A DNA stretch of 15,174 nt from an uncultured Oscillospiraceae bacterium (GCA_910588105.1 CAJUQD010000058.1:1-15174); one strand, 5' to 3'; counted from the first letter of the stretch, positions 7,039-14,955 are shown. The notes: generated from the letters alone by a model not told the origin. Numbers and translations: made by a program.

Positions 7039-7901
7039 ACCTTTCCCAGTTTTTGATTGATCCGCTCGTAAAAGCTCCGCCCGGTGAGCTTCACCAGCTG
7101 GGTGGCCTGCCTGGACCGGCGGCACTCCACCCAATCCCCGGGCTGGATGCGGAAGGCCCTTCCCCCGTCCACCGACAGGTAGGCGGTCTTTTTACCCCCC
7201 GGCGCCAGCCGGACTCCCACCGCCCGGCCCGCCCCCAGCACAAAGGGTTTGGCATGGAGAGAATGGCCGCAAATAGGGGTGATAATGATGTTCTCCGCCG
7301 TGGGCTCCACGATAGGCCCCCCCGCCGCCATAGAGTAGGCGGTGGAGCCGGTGGGGGTGGACACTATCAGCCCGTCCCCGGCGAAGGACGAAATGACCGC
7401 CCGGTCCCCCGTGACCTCCAGATCTAGTACCCTGGCCACCGCCCCTTTGGTAACCACGGCATCGTTGAGTGCCTGCTCGGTAAATACGCTGTGCCCCTCC
7501 CTGCGCACGGACACGTCCAGCATCATTCTCCGCTCAATGCTGAACCTTCCCCCGGCCAGCCGGGCCAGCAGGGAAAGCTCGTTGTGCTCCAACTCCGCCA
7601 TAAATCCAATGCTGCCCAGATTGATGCCCAGCACAGGGATTCCCCTGGCGTTGGCCTCGTGGGCGGCATGAAGGATGGTGCCGTCCCCGCCGAAACACAC
7701 CAGAATGTCGGCGTCGGACAGCTCCGCGTCCAGATTTCCCAGGGGAACGCTGGACGGCAGATCCAGCCTTCCGCCCTGCTCCACCTCAAAGGGCAGGCAG
7801 ATGGCAGTGGAAGCCCCCGCGTTTTCCAAAACGCGCTGGGCGGCCTGGGCGGCCCGGAGCCCCCGGTCCCGGTAGGGATTGGGGCTGAGTACAATTTTCA
7901 T
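7035..7901 (-). CDS. nadK: NAD kinase
   Basis: A 288-residue kinase that phosphorylates NAD to NADP in the cytoplasm. The sequence shows GGDGT (71-75, catalytic Asp), NLGSIGFM (94-101), ALNDAVV (144-150) and GDGLIVSTPTGSTAYS (175-190), all diagnostic of the family. Length is typical. The ATG is 7 nt past the tlyA stop, and a GAGGGAAG ribosome site overlaps that stop. The position between tlyA and argR is frequent in clostridia. Confidence 0.96.
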   Translation of the reverse strand: MKIVLSPNPYRDRGLRAAQAAQRVLENAGASTAICLPFEVEQGGRLDLPSSVPLGNLDAELSDADILVCFGGDGTILHAAHEANARGIPVLGINLGSIGFMAELEHNELSLLARLAGGRFSIERRMMLDVSVRREGHSVFTEQALNDAVVTKGAVARVLDLEVTGDRAVISSFAGDGLIVSTPTGSTAYSMAAGGPIVEPTAENIIITPICGHSLHAKPFVLGAGRAVGVRLAPGGKKTAYLSVDGGRAFRIQPGDWVECRRSRQATQLVKLTGRSFYERINQKLGKV

Positions 7902-7908
7902 GCTTCCC

Positions 7909-8706
7909 TCACCCCTTCAGCGCCTGGTGGGACCGGTCCACCAATTCCTTTAAATCAAACCCGCGGCACTCCCCGGCCCCTGCCTGGAGGAAACCCAGGT
8001 ATTCGATGTTCCCCTCCGGGCCCCGGACAGGTGAAAAGTCTAACCCCTTTATACAAAAGTCCGCCTGCGCCGCGTGAACCAGGAAGCGCTCCAGTACCTC
8101 CAGGTGAACCGCCGGATCCCGGACCACACCCTTTTTGCCCACCTTGTCCTTTCCCGCCTCGAACTGGGGCTTTACCAGGGCCGCCGCCTGTCCATCCCGG
8201 CCCATCAGGGGCCGCAGGGCGGGTAAAATCAGCCCCAGCGAAATGAACGACACGTCAATGGAGGCAAAGTCCAGCGGCTCGGGAATCTGCTCCCGGGTCA
8301 GATACCGGGCATTGGTGCGCTCCAGGCACACCACCCTTGGATCGTTTCGGATGGACCAGGCCAGCTGGCCGTAGCCCACGTCCACGGCATATACCCGCTT
8401 TGCCCCATTTTGGAGCATACAGTCGGTGAAGCCGCCGGTGGACGCGCCGATATCGGCGGCGGTTTTGCCTGCCAGGGCGATGGGAAAGACCTCCATGGCC
8501 TTTTCCAGCTTCAGCCCGCCCCGGCTGACATAGCGCAGCCCGCCCCGAACCTCCAGGGGAGCGTCCTCCTCCAGGGTGAGGCCCGGTTTGTCGCACCGCC
8601 GCTCCCCGGTGTATACCTGTCCGGCCATGATGACGGCCTGGGCCTTCTGGCGGGTGTCCGCCAGCCCCCGCTCCACCAGCAGCAGATCCACCCGTTTTTT
8701 AGCCAC
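7909..8706 (-). CDS. tlyA: TlyA family rRNA 2'-O-methyltransferase / hemolysin A family
   Basis: A 265-residue protein with an N-terminal S4 RNA-binding domain (about 5-65) and a C-terminal FtsJ-like SAM methyltransferase domain. Motifs seen are YVSRGGLKLEKA (59-70), DIGASTGGFTD (85-95, SAM loop), DVSFISL (151-157), KPQFEAG (179-185) and KGVVRD (192-197). Mycobacterial TlyA methylates ribose in 16S and 23S rRNA; the target here is inferred from family only. It starts with GTG at 8706 and overlaps the dxs stop by 8 nt, with GGAGGTGA upstream. Confidence 0.93.
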   Translation of the reverse strand: MAKKRVDLLLVERGLADTRQKAQAVIMAGQVYTGERRCDKPGLTLEEDAPLEVRGGLRYVSRGGLKLEKAMEVFPIALAGKTAADIGASTGGFTDCMLQNGAKRVYAVDVGYGQLAWSIRNDPRVVCLERTNARYLTREQIPEPLDFASIDVSFISLGLILPALRPLMGRDGQAAALVKPQFEAGKDKVGKKGVVRDPAVHLEVLERFLVHAAQADFCIKGLDFSPVRGPEGNIEYLGFLQAGAGECRGFDLKELVDRSHQALKG

Positions 8707-10534
8707 CGTCCATCACCTCCAGCGCCCGGCGGGCGATGGACACCCCGTCAATGCCGCACAGGGCGCGCAGCTCCGCCACGGTGCCCTGCCGGACAAAACG
8801 GTCCCCCAGGTTCACCAAGGCCAGTTTGAGCCCGGCCACGTCCCGGAGCGCCAACTCGGCGGCCAGCCGCCGCCCCACGCATCCCGCGTCCACGCATTCT
8901 TCCGCCACCACCAGCCGCCCGGTCTTTTGGGCACAGGCGGCCACGGTGTCCACGTCCAGGGGGGAAATGCTGTTGAGCTTCACCACCTGGGCGGACCTTC
9001 CCTTTTCTTCCAGCAGCCGGGCGGCCTCCAGCGCCTCATTTGCCATCGTCCCATAGGCGGCGATGGTCACGTCCGTGCCGGGCCGGATGACGCTGGCCCC
9101 CTCGACGCCGCACAGGGCGCAAAACGCCCCCTCGCCCCCCCTGGGGTATCGCACCGCCACCGGGCCGCGCACCTTCTCCACAGCATAGCGCAGCATGGCG
9201 CGCAGCTCTTCAAAGCTGGCGGGGCAGTAAATCTTCATACCCGGTACGGAGCTCAAATAAGCGGTGTCGAACACGCCGTGGTGGGTCTCTCCATCCTCGC
9301 CGGACAGACCCGCCCGGTCTACGCACAGCACCACATGAAGCCCCTGGATGGCCACGTCATGGATGAGCATGTCATAGGCCCGCTGCAAAAAGGTGGAGTA
9401 AATGGCCGCCACCGGCACCATGCGCTGCTTGGCCATCCCCGCCGCCATGGACACCGCGTGCCCCTCGGCAATGCCCACGTCAAAAAAGCGGTCTGGGAAC
9501 TCCTTGGAAAAGCCCACCAGTCCCGTGCCATCGGGCATGGCGGCGGTGATGGCGGCTACGTCGTCCCGCTCCCGCGCCAATTGGCACAGGGTGTCCCCGC
9601 ACACGGAGGAAAAACTCTCCCCGCCGGGGTTCAGGGGCGCGCCGTCCTCTACGCGGAAGGGCCCCACCCCGTGGAAACGGTCCGGTTCCCGCTCTGCCGG
9701 CGGATAACCTTTCCCTTTTACAGTCTTGATGTGGAGCAGCACCGGGCTGTTCAGCTCTTTGGCATACCGCAGCAGGCGGGTGAGGTAGTTCACGTCATGG
9801 CCGTCCACCGGGCCCAGGTAAGTAAAGCCCATATCCTCAAACATGCTGCAATGTAGGACGGCGTTTTTCACCGCCTGTTTTGCCTTATGGGTAACGCGGT
9901 ACAGCCCCCGGCCCACCGCCGTAGCGCCGGTAGCCCGCCGGTAGAGCTTTTTAAATTGCAGGTACTGGGGCTTGAGCCGCTGCTGGGCCAGGTGCTGGGC
10001 CACCCCCCCCACATTTTTGGTGATGGACATCCCGTTATCGTTGAGGATAACCACCAGCTGCTCCCCGCTCTGCCCCGCGTCGGACAGCCCCTCGTAGGCA
10101 AGCCCCCCGGTCATGGCCCCGTCCCCCAGCATGGCAAGCACACAGTAGCCCTCCCGGTTCAGCGTCCTGGCCCGGGCCATGCCCAGGGCCACCGACACCG
10201 CGTTGGAGGCATGGCCGGCGATGAAAGCGTCCGCCCGGTGCTCCCGGGGCTTGGGGAAGCCGGACAGCCCCCCCAGCTTGCGCAGCGTGTCCATCTGGCC
10301 TCCCCGGCCGGTCAAAATCTTGTGGGCATAGCACTGGTGGCCCACGTCGAACACCAGCCGATCGGTCTCCAAATCGAACACCCGGTGGACGGCCACCGTG
10401 GCCTCCACAACGCCCAGGCTGGACGCCAGATGGCCCCCGGTTTTGGACACGCCCGCGATGATCTGCTCCCGCAGCTGGTCGCACAGCAGCTTTGCCTGGA
10501 TGTCGGTGAGGGTATTCAGCTGTTCGGGGCCCAT
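8699..10534 (-). CDS. dxs: 1-deoxy-D-xylulose-5-phosphate synthase
   Basis: A 611-residue thiamine diphosphate enzyme that condenses pyruvate and glyceraldehyde 3-phosphate in the first step of the MEP isoprenoid pathway. Motifs seen: GGHLASSLG (33-41), DVGHQCYAHKI (63-73), GDGAMTGG (137-144) with NDN (165-167) forming the ThDP/Mg site, DVGIAEGHAV (352-361, with the catalytic Glu), DRAGLSGEDGETHHG (406-420) and RYPRG near the C terminus. The frame is open to 10639, but ATG 10534 has AGGAGAGGAGG 7 nt upstream and gives the family-like N terminus. The loop at 107-113 reads GHASNAV where many enzymes have GHSSTSI, and NDNGMSI replaces the common NDNEMSI. It lies 16 bp after the PAP2-like gene. 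Confidence 0.96.
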   Translation of the reverse strand: MGPEQLNTLTDIQAKLLCDQLREQIIAGVSKTGGHLASSLGVVEATVAVHRVFDLETDRLVFDVGHQCYAHKILTGRGGQMDTLRKLGGLSGFPKPREHRADAFIAGHASNAVSVALGMARARTLNREGYCVLAMLGDGAMTGGLAYEGLSDAGQSGEQLVVILNDNGMSITKNVGGVAQHLAQQRLKPQYLQFKKLYRRATGATAVGRGLYRVTHKAKQAVKNAVLHCSMFEDMGFTYLGPVDGHDVNYLTRLLRYAKELNSPVLLHIKTVKGKGYPPAEREPDRFHGVGPFRVEDGAPLNPGGESFSSVCGDTLCQLARERDDVAAITAAMPDGTGLVGFSKEFPDRFFDVGIAEGHAVSMAAGMAKQRMVPVAAIYSTFLQRAYDMLIHDVAIQGLHVVLCVDRAGLSGEDGETHHGVFDTAYLSSVPGMKIYCPASFEELRAMLRYAVEKVRGPVAVRYPRGGEGAFCALCGVEGASVIRPGTDVTIAAYGTMANEALEAARLLEEKGRSAQVVKLNSISPLDVDTVAACAQKTGRLVVAEECVDAGCVGRRLAAELALRDVAGLKLALVNLGDRFVRQGTVAELRALCGIDGVSIARRALEVMDGG

Positions 10535-10550
10535 AGCCTTGCCTCCTCTC

Positions 10551-10994
10551 CTAAAACCCAAATGCGATGAAACTGCCCAGCAGGCCCACCGCGATGCCCA
10601 GCACCGACCCCACCGCCACCTGGAGCGGGGTGTGGCCAATGAGTTCCTTCAGATCCCTCTCCAGGTCCTCGGGCTTGAATTCCTCCCAGTTGTGCAGAAT
10701 ATAGTTGAGCACCTTGGCCTGCTCTCCCGTCTCCCGGCGGACGTGGGCGGCATCGTACATGACGATGAAAGCCACCACCGCCGACACTGCGAACACCGGG
10801 GAAGCGAACCCGGCGCTCATACCGCAGCTCACGGCGGTGGCACACACCAATGCTGAGTGGGAGCTGGGCATACCGCCTCCAGTGGTGAGATAAGTGATGT
10901 CAAATTTCCGATAAACTGCTGTGGCAATAAGCAGCTTCAACCCCTGGGCTACCGCCCAGGCTGTTACCGCGATCAGCAAAACCGGGCTCACCAT
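10551..10994 (-). CDS. divergent PAP2 family membrane protein (YuiD-like)
   Basis: A 147-residue protein with hydrophobic segments near the N terminus (about 3-25), at 44-80 and at the C terminus (125-146). Motifs GGMPSSHSA (40-48), YDAAHVRRETGEQAKVLN (80-97) and GHTPLQV (120-126) match the divergent PAP2 (DUF212) family, distantly related to acid phosphatases that act on lipid phosphates. No exact substrate is known from sequence. It lies between ispA and dxs, both isoprenoid genes, so a prenyl-phosphate substrate is a fair guess. A GAGGAGAG ribosome site is upstream. The 54-nt gap to ispA is the largest inside the operon. Confidence 0.88.
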   Translation of the reverse strand: MVSPVLLIAVTAWAVAQGLKLLIATAVYRKFDITYLTTGGGMPSSHSALVCATAVSCGMSAGFASPVFAVSAVVAFIVMYDAAHVRRETGEQAKVLNYILHNWEEFKPEDLERDLKELIGHTPLQVAVGSVLGIAVGLLGSFIAFGF

Positions 10995-11048
10995 CTCGCA
11001 TCTCTCCTCTGTCTATATGGCATTTACGGCCTCTTTGCCGCATATTTC

Positions 11049-11933
11049 TCAGTTTTTCCTTTCTGCCAGGGAATCAGCCAGGGCGCACAGAAACTCTGGG
11101 CAGTCGAAAGTTTCCCGCACGCTCTGTTTGGCCTCCTCTGTCAGCGCCGCCACCAGCTCCCGGCACCTTTCCAAGCCATAAAGCGTGGCAAAGGTGGCTT
11201 TTCCGTTGCCCGCATCGGAGCCGATGGGCTTGCCTAGCTCCTCCTCGGTAGACTCCACATCCAGCATGTCGTCCCGGATCTGGAAGGCAAGCCCCAGCAG
11301 GCGGGCGTACCGCTCCGCCGCCGCCCACTGCTGCGGGGATGGCTCCGCCGGAGAGGCCGTCAAGCCCAGCAGGCAGGCCGCCTCCAGCAGCGCGGAGGTT
11401 TTCCAGGTGTGGGTCTGCTCGAGGATTCCCTCGTCCAGCTCACGGCCCACGTTCACAATGTCCAAGTACTGTCCGGCGCACATGCCGGCGCAGCCCGCCG
11501 CGCGGGCCAGAAGGGCGCAGGCCCTTCCGTTGGCCGCCGGGCTCGTCCGCTGGGAAGCGGCCAGCCGCTCAAAGGCCGACGCCTGTAGCGCGTCCCCCGC
11601 CAGCAGGGCCAGCCACTCGCCGTACTTCACATGGCAGGTGGGCTTGCCCCGGCGCAGCTCGTCGTTATCCATGCAGGGCAGGTCATCGTGGATGAGGGAA
11701 TAGGTGTGAAACATTTCTACTCCACAAGCATAGTCCAGGGCGGGCTCCATCTCCCCGCACAGCGCTTCGCAGAACTTCAGGGCCAGCACAGGCCGCACCC
11801 GCTTGCCCCCGGCCAACAGGCTGTACCGCATCGCCTCCAGCAACTCCCGCTGGGGGCCGTCCTGCAGGAAACAGCCCTGCAATTCGCCCTCTGCCAAGGC
11901 CAGGGCCTCCCGGTACTCCTTGTCAAAATCCAT
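11049..11933 (-). CDS. ispA: farnesyl/geranyl diphosphate synthase (IspA-type polyprenyl synthetase)
   Basis: A 294-residue trans-prenyltransferase that condenses IPP with allylic diphosphates. It shows GGKRVRP (42-48), the first Asp-rich motif DDLPCMD (83-89) followed by RRGKPT, and the second motif DDMLD (221-225) followed by GKPIGSD. Tyr78 lies five residues before the first Asp motif, and the two-residue insertion within it fits bacterial farnesyl diphosphate synthases. The frame is open to 11966, but ATG 11933 is preferred: GGGAGG stands 6 nt upstream, whereas the outer ATG has no ribosome site. It overlaps the xseB end by 11 nt. Product chain length is an inference. Confidence 0.94.
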   Translation of the reverse strand: MDFDKEYREALALAEGELQGCFLQDGPQRELLEAMRYSLLAGGKRVRPVLALKFCEALCGEMEPALDYACGVEMFHTYSLIHDDLPCMDNDELRRGKPTCHVKYGEWLALLAGDALQASAFERLAASQRTSPAANGRACALLARAAGCAGMCAGQYLDIVNVGRELDEGILEQTHTWKTSALLEAACLLGLTASPAEPSPQQWAAAERYARLLGLAFQIRDDMLDVESTEEELGKPIGSDAGNGKATFATLYGLERCRELVAALTEEAKQSVRETFDCPEFLCALADSLAERKN

Positions 11934-12156
11934 CCGCATCCTCCCCCCCGAAGGGAACCTCCTCATCGTTGGCCAGCAGAAGGTTCACCTTCTGCTCCGC
12001 CTGATCCAGCAGCTGCTCGCACCGGCCCGCTAGTCCGGCCCCTTCCTCAAACAGCTTCAGCGACTGGTCCAGACCGCACTCGCCCTTCTCCAGCTGGGCC
12101 ACAATAGCCTCCAAGCGGCCCATGGCCTCCTCAAAGGACTGCTTTTTCACCGCCAT
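11923..12156 (-). CDS. xseB: exodeoxyribonuclease VII small subunit
   Basis: A 77-residue helical protein. The stretch SFEEAMGRLEAIVAQLEKG (7-25), followed by LDQSLKLFEEG, is the classical XseB signature. It binds XseA to form exonuclease VII, which degrades single-stranded DNA to oligonucleotides. An AAGGAGGAG ribosome site lies inside the end of xseA, with which it overlaps by 10 nt. Confidence 0.96.
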   Translation of the reverse strand: MAVKKQSFEEAMGRLEAIVAQLEKGECGLDQSLKLFEEGAGLAGRCEQLLDQAEQKVNLLLANDEEVPFGGEDADGF

Positions 12157-13433
12157 GTCCTCTCCTCCTTCCCCTCTACCACACAGTTCAGCACACCATC
12201 GGCCACCAGCACGTCCAGCCGGTCCCCGGCCTCCACCTGAGCGGCAGCGGATACCACGTCCTCCCCCCGCCGGGCGATGGCGTACCCCCGGCCCAACACC
12301 TTCAGCGGGCTCAACGCGTCCAGCCCCGCCGACAGGCGGCCCAAATACGCCCTTTTTTTCACCGTCTGGGCCCGCAGCGCCAGAGGCAGCCTGGCCCGGC
12401 AGGCTGCCAGCGCCCCGCGGCTGCCGTCCACCTCGCCCCGGAGGGCAAGCGCCAGCCGGCGGCGCAGCGCGTCCACCGCCAGCCTACGGTCCTGGATGGG
12501 GGCCTTGAGACCGCGCAGGGCTCGGCTGCCTTTCAGCCTCTCCAGCTCCCGCCGCCCCGCCGCCAGCCTGCCCGCCACCGCCCGGGCCAACCGGGCGGAC
12601 AGCTGTTCCAGCCTGGCCTTCTCCTCCACCTGGTCTGGCGCCGCCAGCTCCGCCCCGTTGGAGGGGGTGGCCGCCCGCAGGTCCGCCACATAGTCGGCAA
12701 TGGTCACGTCCGGCTCATGGCCCACAGCGGAGATCACCGGGATGTTGGACAGGTAGATGGCCCGGGCCACCGCCTCCTCGTTGAAGGCCCACAGATCCTC
12801 CCTGGAACCGCCTCCCCTGCCGGTGATGATGAGTTCGATATCCGCCCGGTTGTTGACGCGGTGGATGGCGGCGGCGATCTCCCTCGCCGCCTGAGCCCCC
12901 TGGACCCGGACGGGGACAACCAAAACCTCCGCCAGTGGCCACCGGGCCCCAAGGATGCGCAGCATATCCCGCACCGCCGCCCCCGCCGGGGAGGTGACCA
13001 GGGCAATCCTCCTCGGATACCGGGGCAGCGGCCGTTTATTCTCCTCGTTGAACAGCCCCTCCGCCTCCAGCCGGCGGCGGAGCTTTTCAAACGCCTCGTC
13101 CAGCGCCCCCCGGCCATCCTGCATCAGCTCAGCGCAGTAGAGCTGGTACTGCCCATCCCGGGGAAAGGCCGACACCCGGCCAAAGGCCACCACCCGCATC
13201 CCGTTGGCGGGGCGGAAGCGCAGCCTTGCCGCCTCTCCCCGGAACATGACGCACCGCAGGGAGGCGTTTTCGTCCTTCAGGGAAAAGTAGTGGTGGCCGG
13301 AGGGATAACACTTGTAATTGGACACCTCCCCCCGCACCAGCAGCCCGGCCAGCAGGGGATCGCCGTCCATCAGATCCTTCACGTAGCCGTTGACCTGGGA
13401 TACAGTATAGACGGGAACGCCGGCAGTATTCAC
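12147..13433 (-). CDS. xseA: exodeoxyribonuclease VII large subunit
   Basis: A 428-residue catalytic subunit of ExoVII. An N-terminal OB-fold (about 8-105, with GEVSNY at 35-40 and GHHYFSLKD at 46-54) binds single-stranded DNA. The catalytic domain carries VTSPAGAAVRDM (146-157), GRGGGSREDLWAFNE (205-219) and AVGHEPD (236-242), with ATPSNGAEL (255-263) after it. The C-terminal part is rich in Arg, Leu and Ala, as for the long helices that hold XseB. The common GHETD is GHEPD here. It starts with GTG at 13433, overlapping the stop of the Kae1-like gene as GTGA. Confidence 0.96.
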   Translation of the reverse strand: MNTAGVPVYTVSQVNGYVKDLMDGDPLLAGLLVRGEVSNYKCYPSGHHYFSLKDENASLRCVMFRGEAARLRFRPANGMRVVAFGRVSAFPRDGQYQLYCAELMQDGRGALDEAFEKLRRRLEAEGLFNEENKRPLPRYPRRIALVTSPAGAAVRDMLRILGARWPLAEVLVVPVRVQGAQAAREIAAAIHRVNNRADIELIITGRGGGSREDLWAFNEEAVARAIYLSNIPVISAVGHEPDVTIADYVADLRAATPSNGAELAAPDQVEEKARLEQLSARLARAVAGRLAAGRRELERLKGSRALRGLKAPIQDRRLAVDALRRRLALALRGEVDGSRGALAACRARLPLALRAQTVKKRAYLGRLSAGLDALSPLKVLGRGYAIARRGEDVVSAAAQVEAGDRLDVLVADGVLNCVVEGKEERTWR

Positions 13434-14383
13434 GCCCTCACCCCCCGCTCCAGCGCCCGGTGGGTGAGGATGGCTACCCCCAAGGCGTTATCGGTGGAAT
13501 ATTGGGGCTGGGAAAACACCGCGCCGCAGGCACGCTCCATGGCGGCGCGCAGCTGCCGGTTGGATGCCACCCCCCCCGAGCACAGCACCGGCAGCCCCGG
13601 CCAGTGCTTCTGCGCCTCGTGGGTGGCACGGATTACCACGCCGATGATGGTGTCCAGGGCGAAGCGGGCGATATTGGCGGGTTTCTCCCCCTTTTCCGCC
13701 AGCGACTTCACCTGGTTTTCCATGCCGGACAGGGAAAAGGAAAGCCCGTTGAGCTTCACGCGGAAGCCCAGCGCCGCGTCCGCCTCGGGGTACAGCGCGT
13801 CCAGCGCCTTGCCCGCCGGGAAGGGCAGGCCCAGCAGCACCCCCGTGCGGTCAATGAGCTGGCCGGCGGCGATGTCGCTGGTACCGCCCACCACCTCCGC
13901 CCGGACGCTGTGGCCCTCCGGCTCCACCCGGAGCAGCTCCGTGGTGCCGCCGGACAGGTGCCAGGCCAGGTGGGGCCTGTCCAGCAAGTCCTCCCGCCCC
14001 GCCGACCAGGCCGCGGCGGCCACGTGACCCTGTTGGTGGGAGCAGGGATAAAAGGGGACCCCCAGCGCCGCCGCCAGCGCCCGGCCCTCCCCCTCCCCCA
14101 CCAGGAAGCAGGGCATATACGACCCCTCCACCTCCCTGGGGCGGGTTGACGCCCCCACGGCGGCAATACTTCCGACCACCCCATCGGCGCGCAGCTGCTC
14201 CACCATCAGGTGCAGCCGCTTCACGTGCTGGAACAAAGCATCGCTCTGCCGCAGGCCCAGCGCCCCCTCGGGCACGGTGAGCAGCTTCCCCCGGTTTTCC
14301 GCCCGGCCCCCGCCGAACACGGCGGCGGAGGTGGTGTAATTGCTGGTGTCAAAGCCCAGGCACTGTACGTCCACGTTTTTCAC
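13430..14383 (-). CDS. Kae1/TsaD-like protein (M22 family paralogue)
   Basis: A 317-residue ASKHA-fold protein resembling TsaD/Kae1, the enzyme that makes t6A on tRNA. It keeps the HxxxH metal pair in HQQGH (116-120), LSGGTTEL (143-150), GLPFPAGKALDAL (185-197), GGVASNRQLR (270-279) and STDNA (296-300). Its N terminus reads FDTSNYTTS (11-19) rather than the TsaD-type ETSCDET, and it is slightly short. It is therefore probably a divergent paralogue and not the main TsaD, which should be elsewhere with tsaB and tsaE. Function is unknown. GTG start 14383 overlaps the nusB stop as GTGA, with GGAGCAGGA upstream. Confidence 0.82.
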   Translation of the reverse strand: MKNVDVQCLGFDTSNYTTSAAVFGGGRAENRGKLLTVPEGALGLRQSDALFQHVKRLHLMVEQLRADGVVGSIAAVGASTRPREVEGSYMPCFLVGEGEGRALAAALGVPFYPCSHQQGHVAAAAWSAGREDLLDRPHLAWHLSGGTTELLRVEPEGHSVRAEVVGGTSDIAAGQLIDRTGVLLGLPFPAGKALDALYPEADAALGFRVKLNGLSFSLSGMENQVKSLAEKGEKPANIARFALDTIIGVVIRATHEAQKHWPGLPVLCSGGVASNRQLRAAMERACGAVFSQPQYSTDNALGVAILTHRALERGVRA

Positions 14384-14835
14384 TCCTGCTCCGGCAGCTC
14401 GGTGCGCACAAAGGAACCCAGGATGCCGTTGATAAATTTTACCACGTCGTCGTCCACATATTTCTTGGCGATCTCCACCGCTTCGTTGATGGCCGCCTTG
14501 TTGGGCACGTCGGGCATATATAGGATCTCGTACATGGCCACCCGCATAATGGCGGAGGCCACCCGGTCAATTCGTGAGAACTTCCAGCCCTTGGCGTACT
14601 TGTCGATGTAGCCGTCCAGCTCCGCGCCGTGGCCGCCCACACCCCGCACCAGGCGGGTGATGTAGTCCAGCTCCCCTTCTCCGGGGAACTGGGCGTAAAT
14701 GGACTCCTCCCGTCCCCGCAGGGCAAAGGCCTCCGGCGTGAGCTCCCGCTCCAAAAGCGCCTCGGCCCTTTCGTCGGAAAAGGCCAGCTCAAAGGCGAAG
14801 TGGACGGCAATCTCCCGGGCGGTACTTCTGTTCAT
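14380..14835 (-). CDS. nusB: transcription antitermination factor NusB
   Basis: A 151-residue all-helical protein. The C-terminal stretch contains IDRVASAIMRVAMYE (about 109-123), VPNKAAINEAVEIAKKY (about 129-145 region) and FINGIL, the NusB fold signature. It binds boxA RNA with NusE (S10) to promote antitermination in rRNA operons. The ATG has a strong GGGAGGAGGA ribosome site about 5 nt upstream. It is the first gene of the long - strand operon and lies downstream of an Asp23 family gene, as in other Firmicutes. Confidence 0.94.
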   Translation of the reverse strand: MNRSTAREIAVHFAFELAFSDERAEALLERELTPEAFALRGREESIYAQFPGEGELDYITRLVRGVGGHGAELDGYIDKYAKGWKFSRIDRVASAIMRVAMYEILYMPDVPNKAAINEAVEIAKKYVDDDVVKFINGILGSFVRTELPEQE

Positions 14836-14850
14836 GGGGTTCCTCCTCCC

Positions 14851-14896
14851 CCGGCGGGCTTCCGCCGGAATTCGTCCTCATGGGCACAACTGCCCA
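14851..14896 (-). promoter_or_regulatory. two hairpins in the nusB leader
   Basis: CCGGCGG-GCTT-CCGCCGG (14851-14868) is a perfect 7-bp hairpin directly beside the ribosome site. TGGGCA-CAAC-TGCCCA (14881-14896) is a perfect 6-bp hairpin just upstream in the leader. Neither is followed by a T-run, so they are not simple terminators. They could affect mRNA stability or translation. Confidence 0.4.
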
Positions 14897-14899
14897 TTT

Positions 14900-14921
14900 T
14901 GTATATTCGATTCATTATACA
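14900..14921. promoter_or_regulatory. palindrome over the nusB -10 region, possible operator
   Basis: TGTATA (14900-14905) and TATACA (14916-14921) form a perfect dyad around 10 bases, with partial symmetry inside. It covers the predicted -10. It resembles a repressor site. One TGAAT half on the - strand recalls an ArgR half-site, but the spacing to the second half is one base too long. Confidence 0.3.
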
Positions 14922-14942
14922 TGAACCGCAAAAAAAAAGAAA
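14914..14942 (-). promoter_or_regulatory. putative promoter of the nusB operon
   Basis: A consensus TATAAT lies on the - strand at 14919-14914. The -35 position 17 bp upstream reads TTTCTT, a weak match. A T-rich tract (complement of the nine A at 14930-14938) lies in the spacer. The start would be near 14907, giving a leader of about 70 nt. Confidence 0.45.
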
Positions 14943-14955
14943 CCCCTTTTTTCAA

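Noticed and set aside
4897..7056. Long + strand open frame (719 codons) opposite recN and argR
   Set aside because: It is an antisense shadow caused by GC-rich codon bias. Its translation has no recognisable domain, and recN and argR on the other strand have complete family motifs.
7039..7134. Upstream extension of argR
   Set aside because: It lies inside nadK and gives a protein longer than the family; GTG 7038 overlaps the nadK stop.
10535..10639. Upstream extension of dxs
   Set aside because: The extra 35 residues are Trp/Arg-rich, overlap the PAP2-like gene and have no ribosome site; ATG 10534 has a strong one.
12717..14027. Long + strand open frame opposite xseA and the Kae1-like gene
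   Set aside because: Its translation is low in complexity with no domain, and it crosses the boundary of two well-supported genes.
14902..14920. ARG box at the nusB promoter
   Set aside because: A TGAAT half and an ATACA half are present on the - strand, but they are separated by five bases rather than four and one half is imperfect. Not called as an ArgR site.
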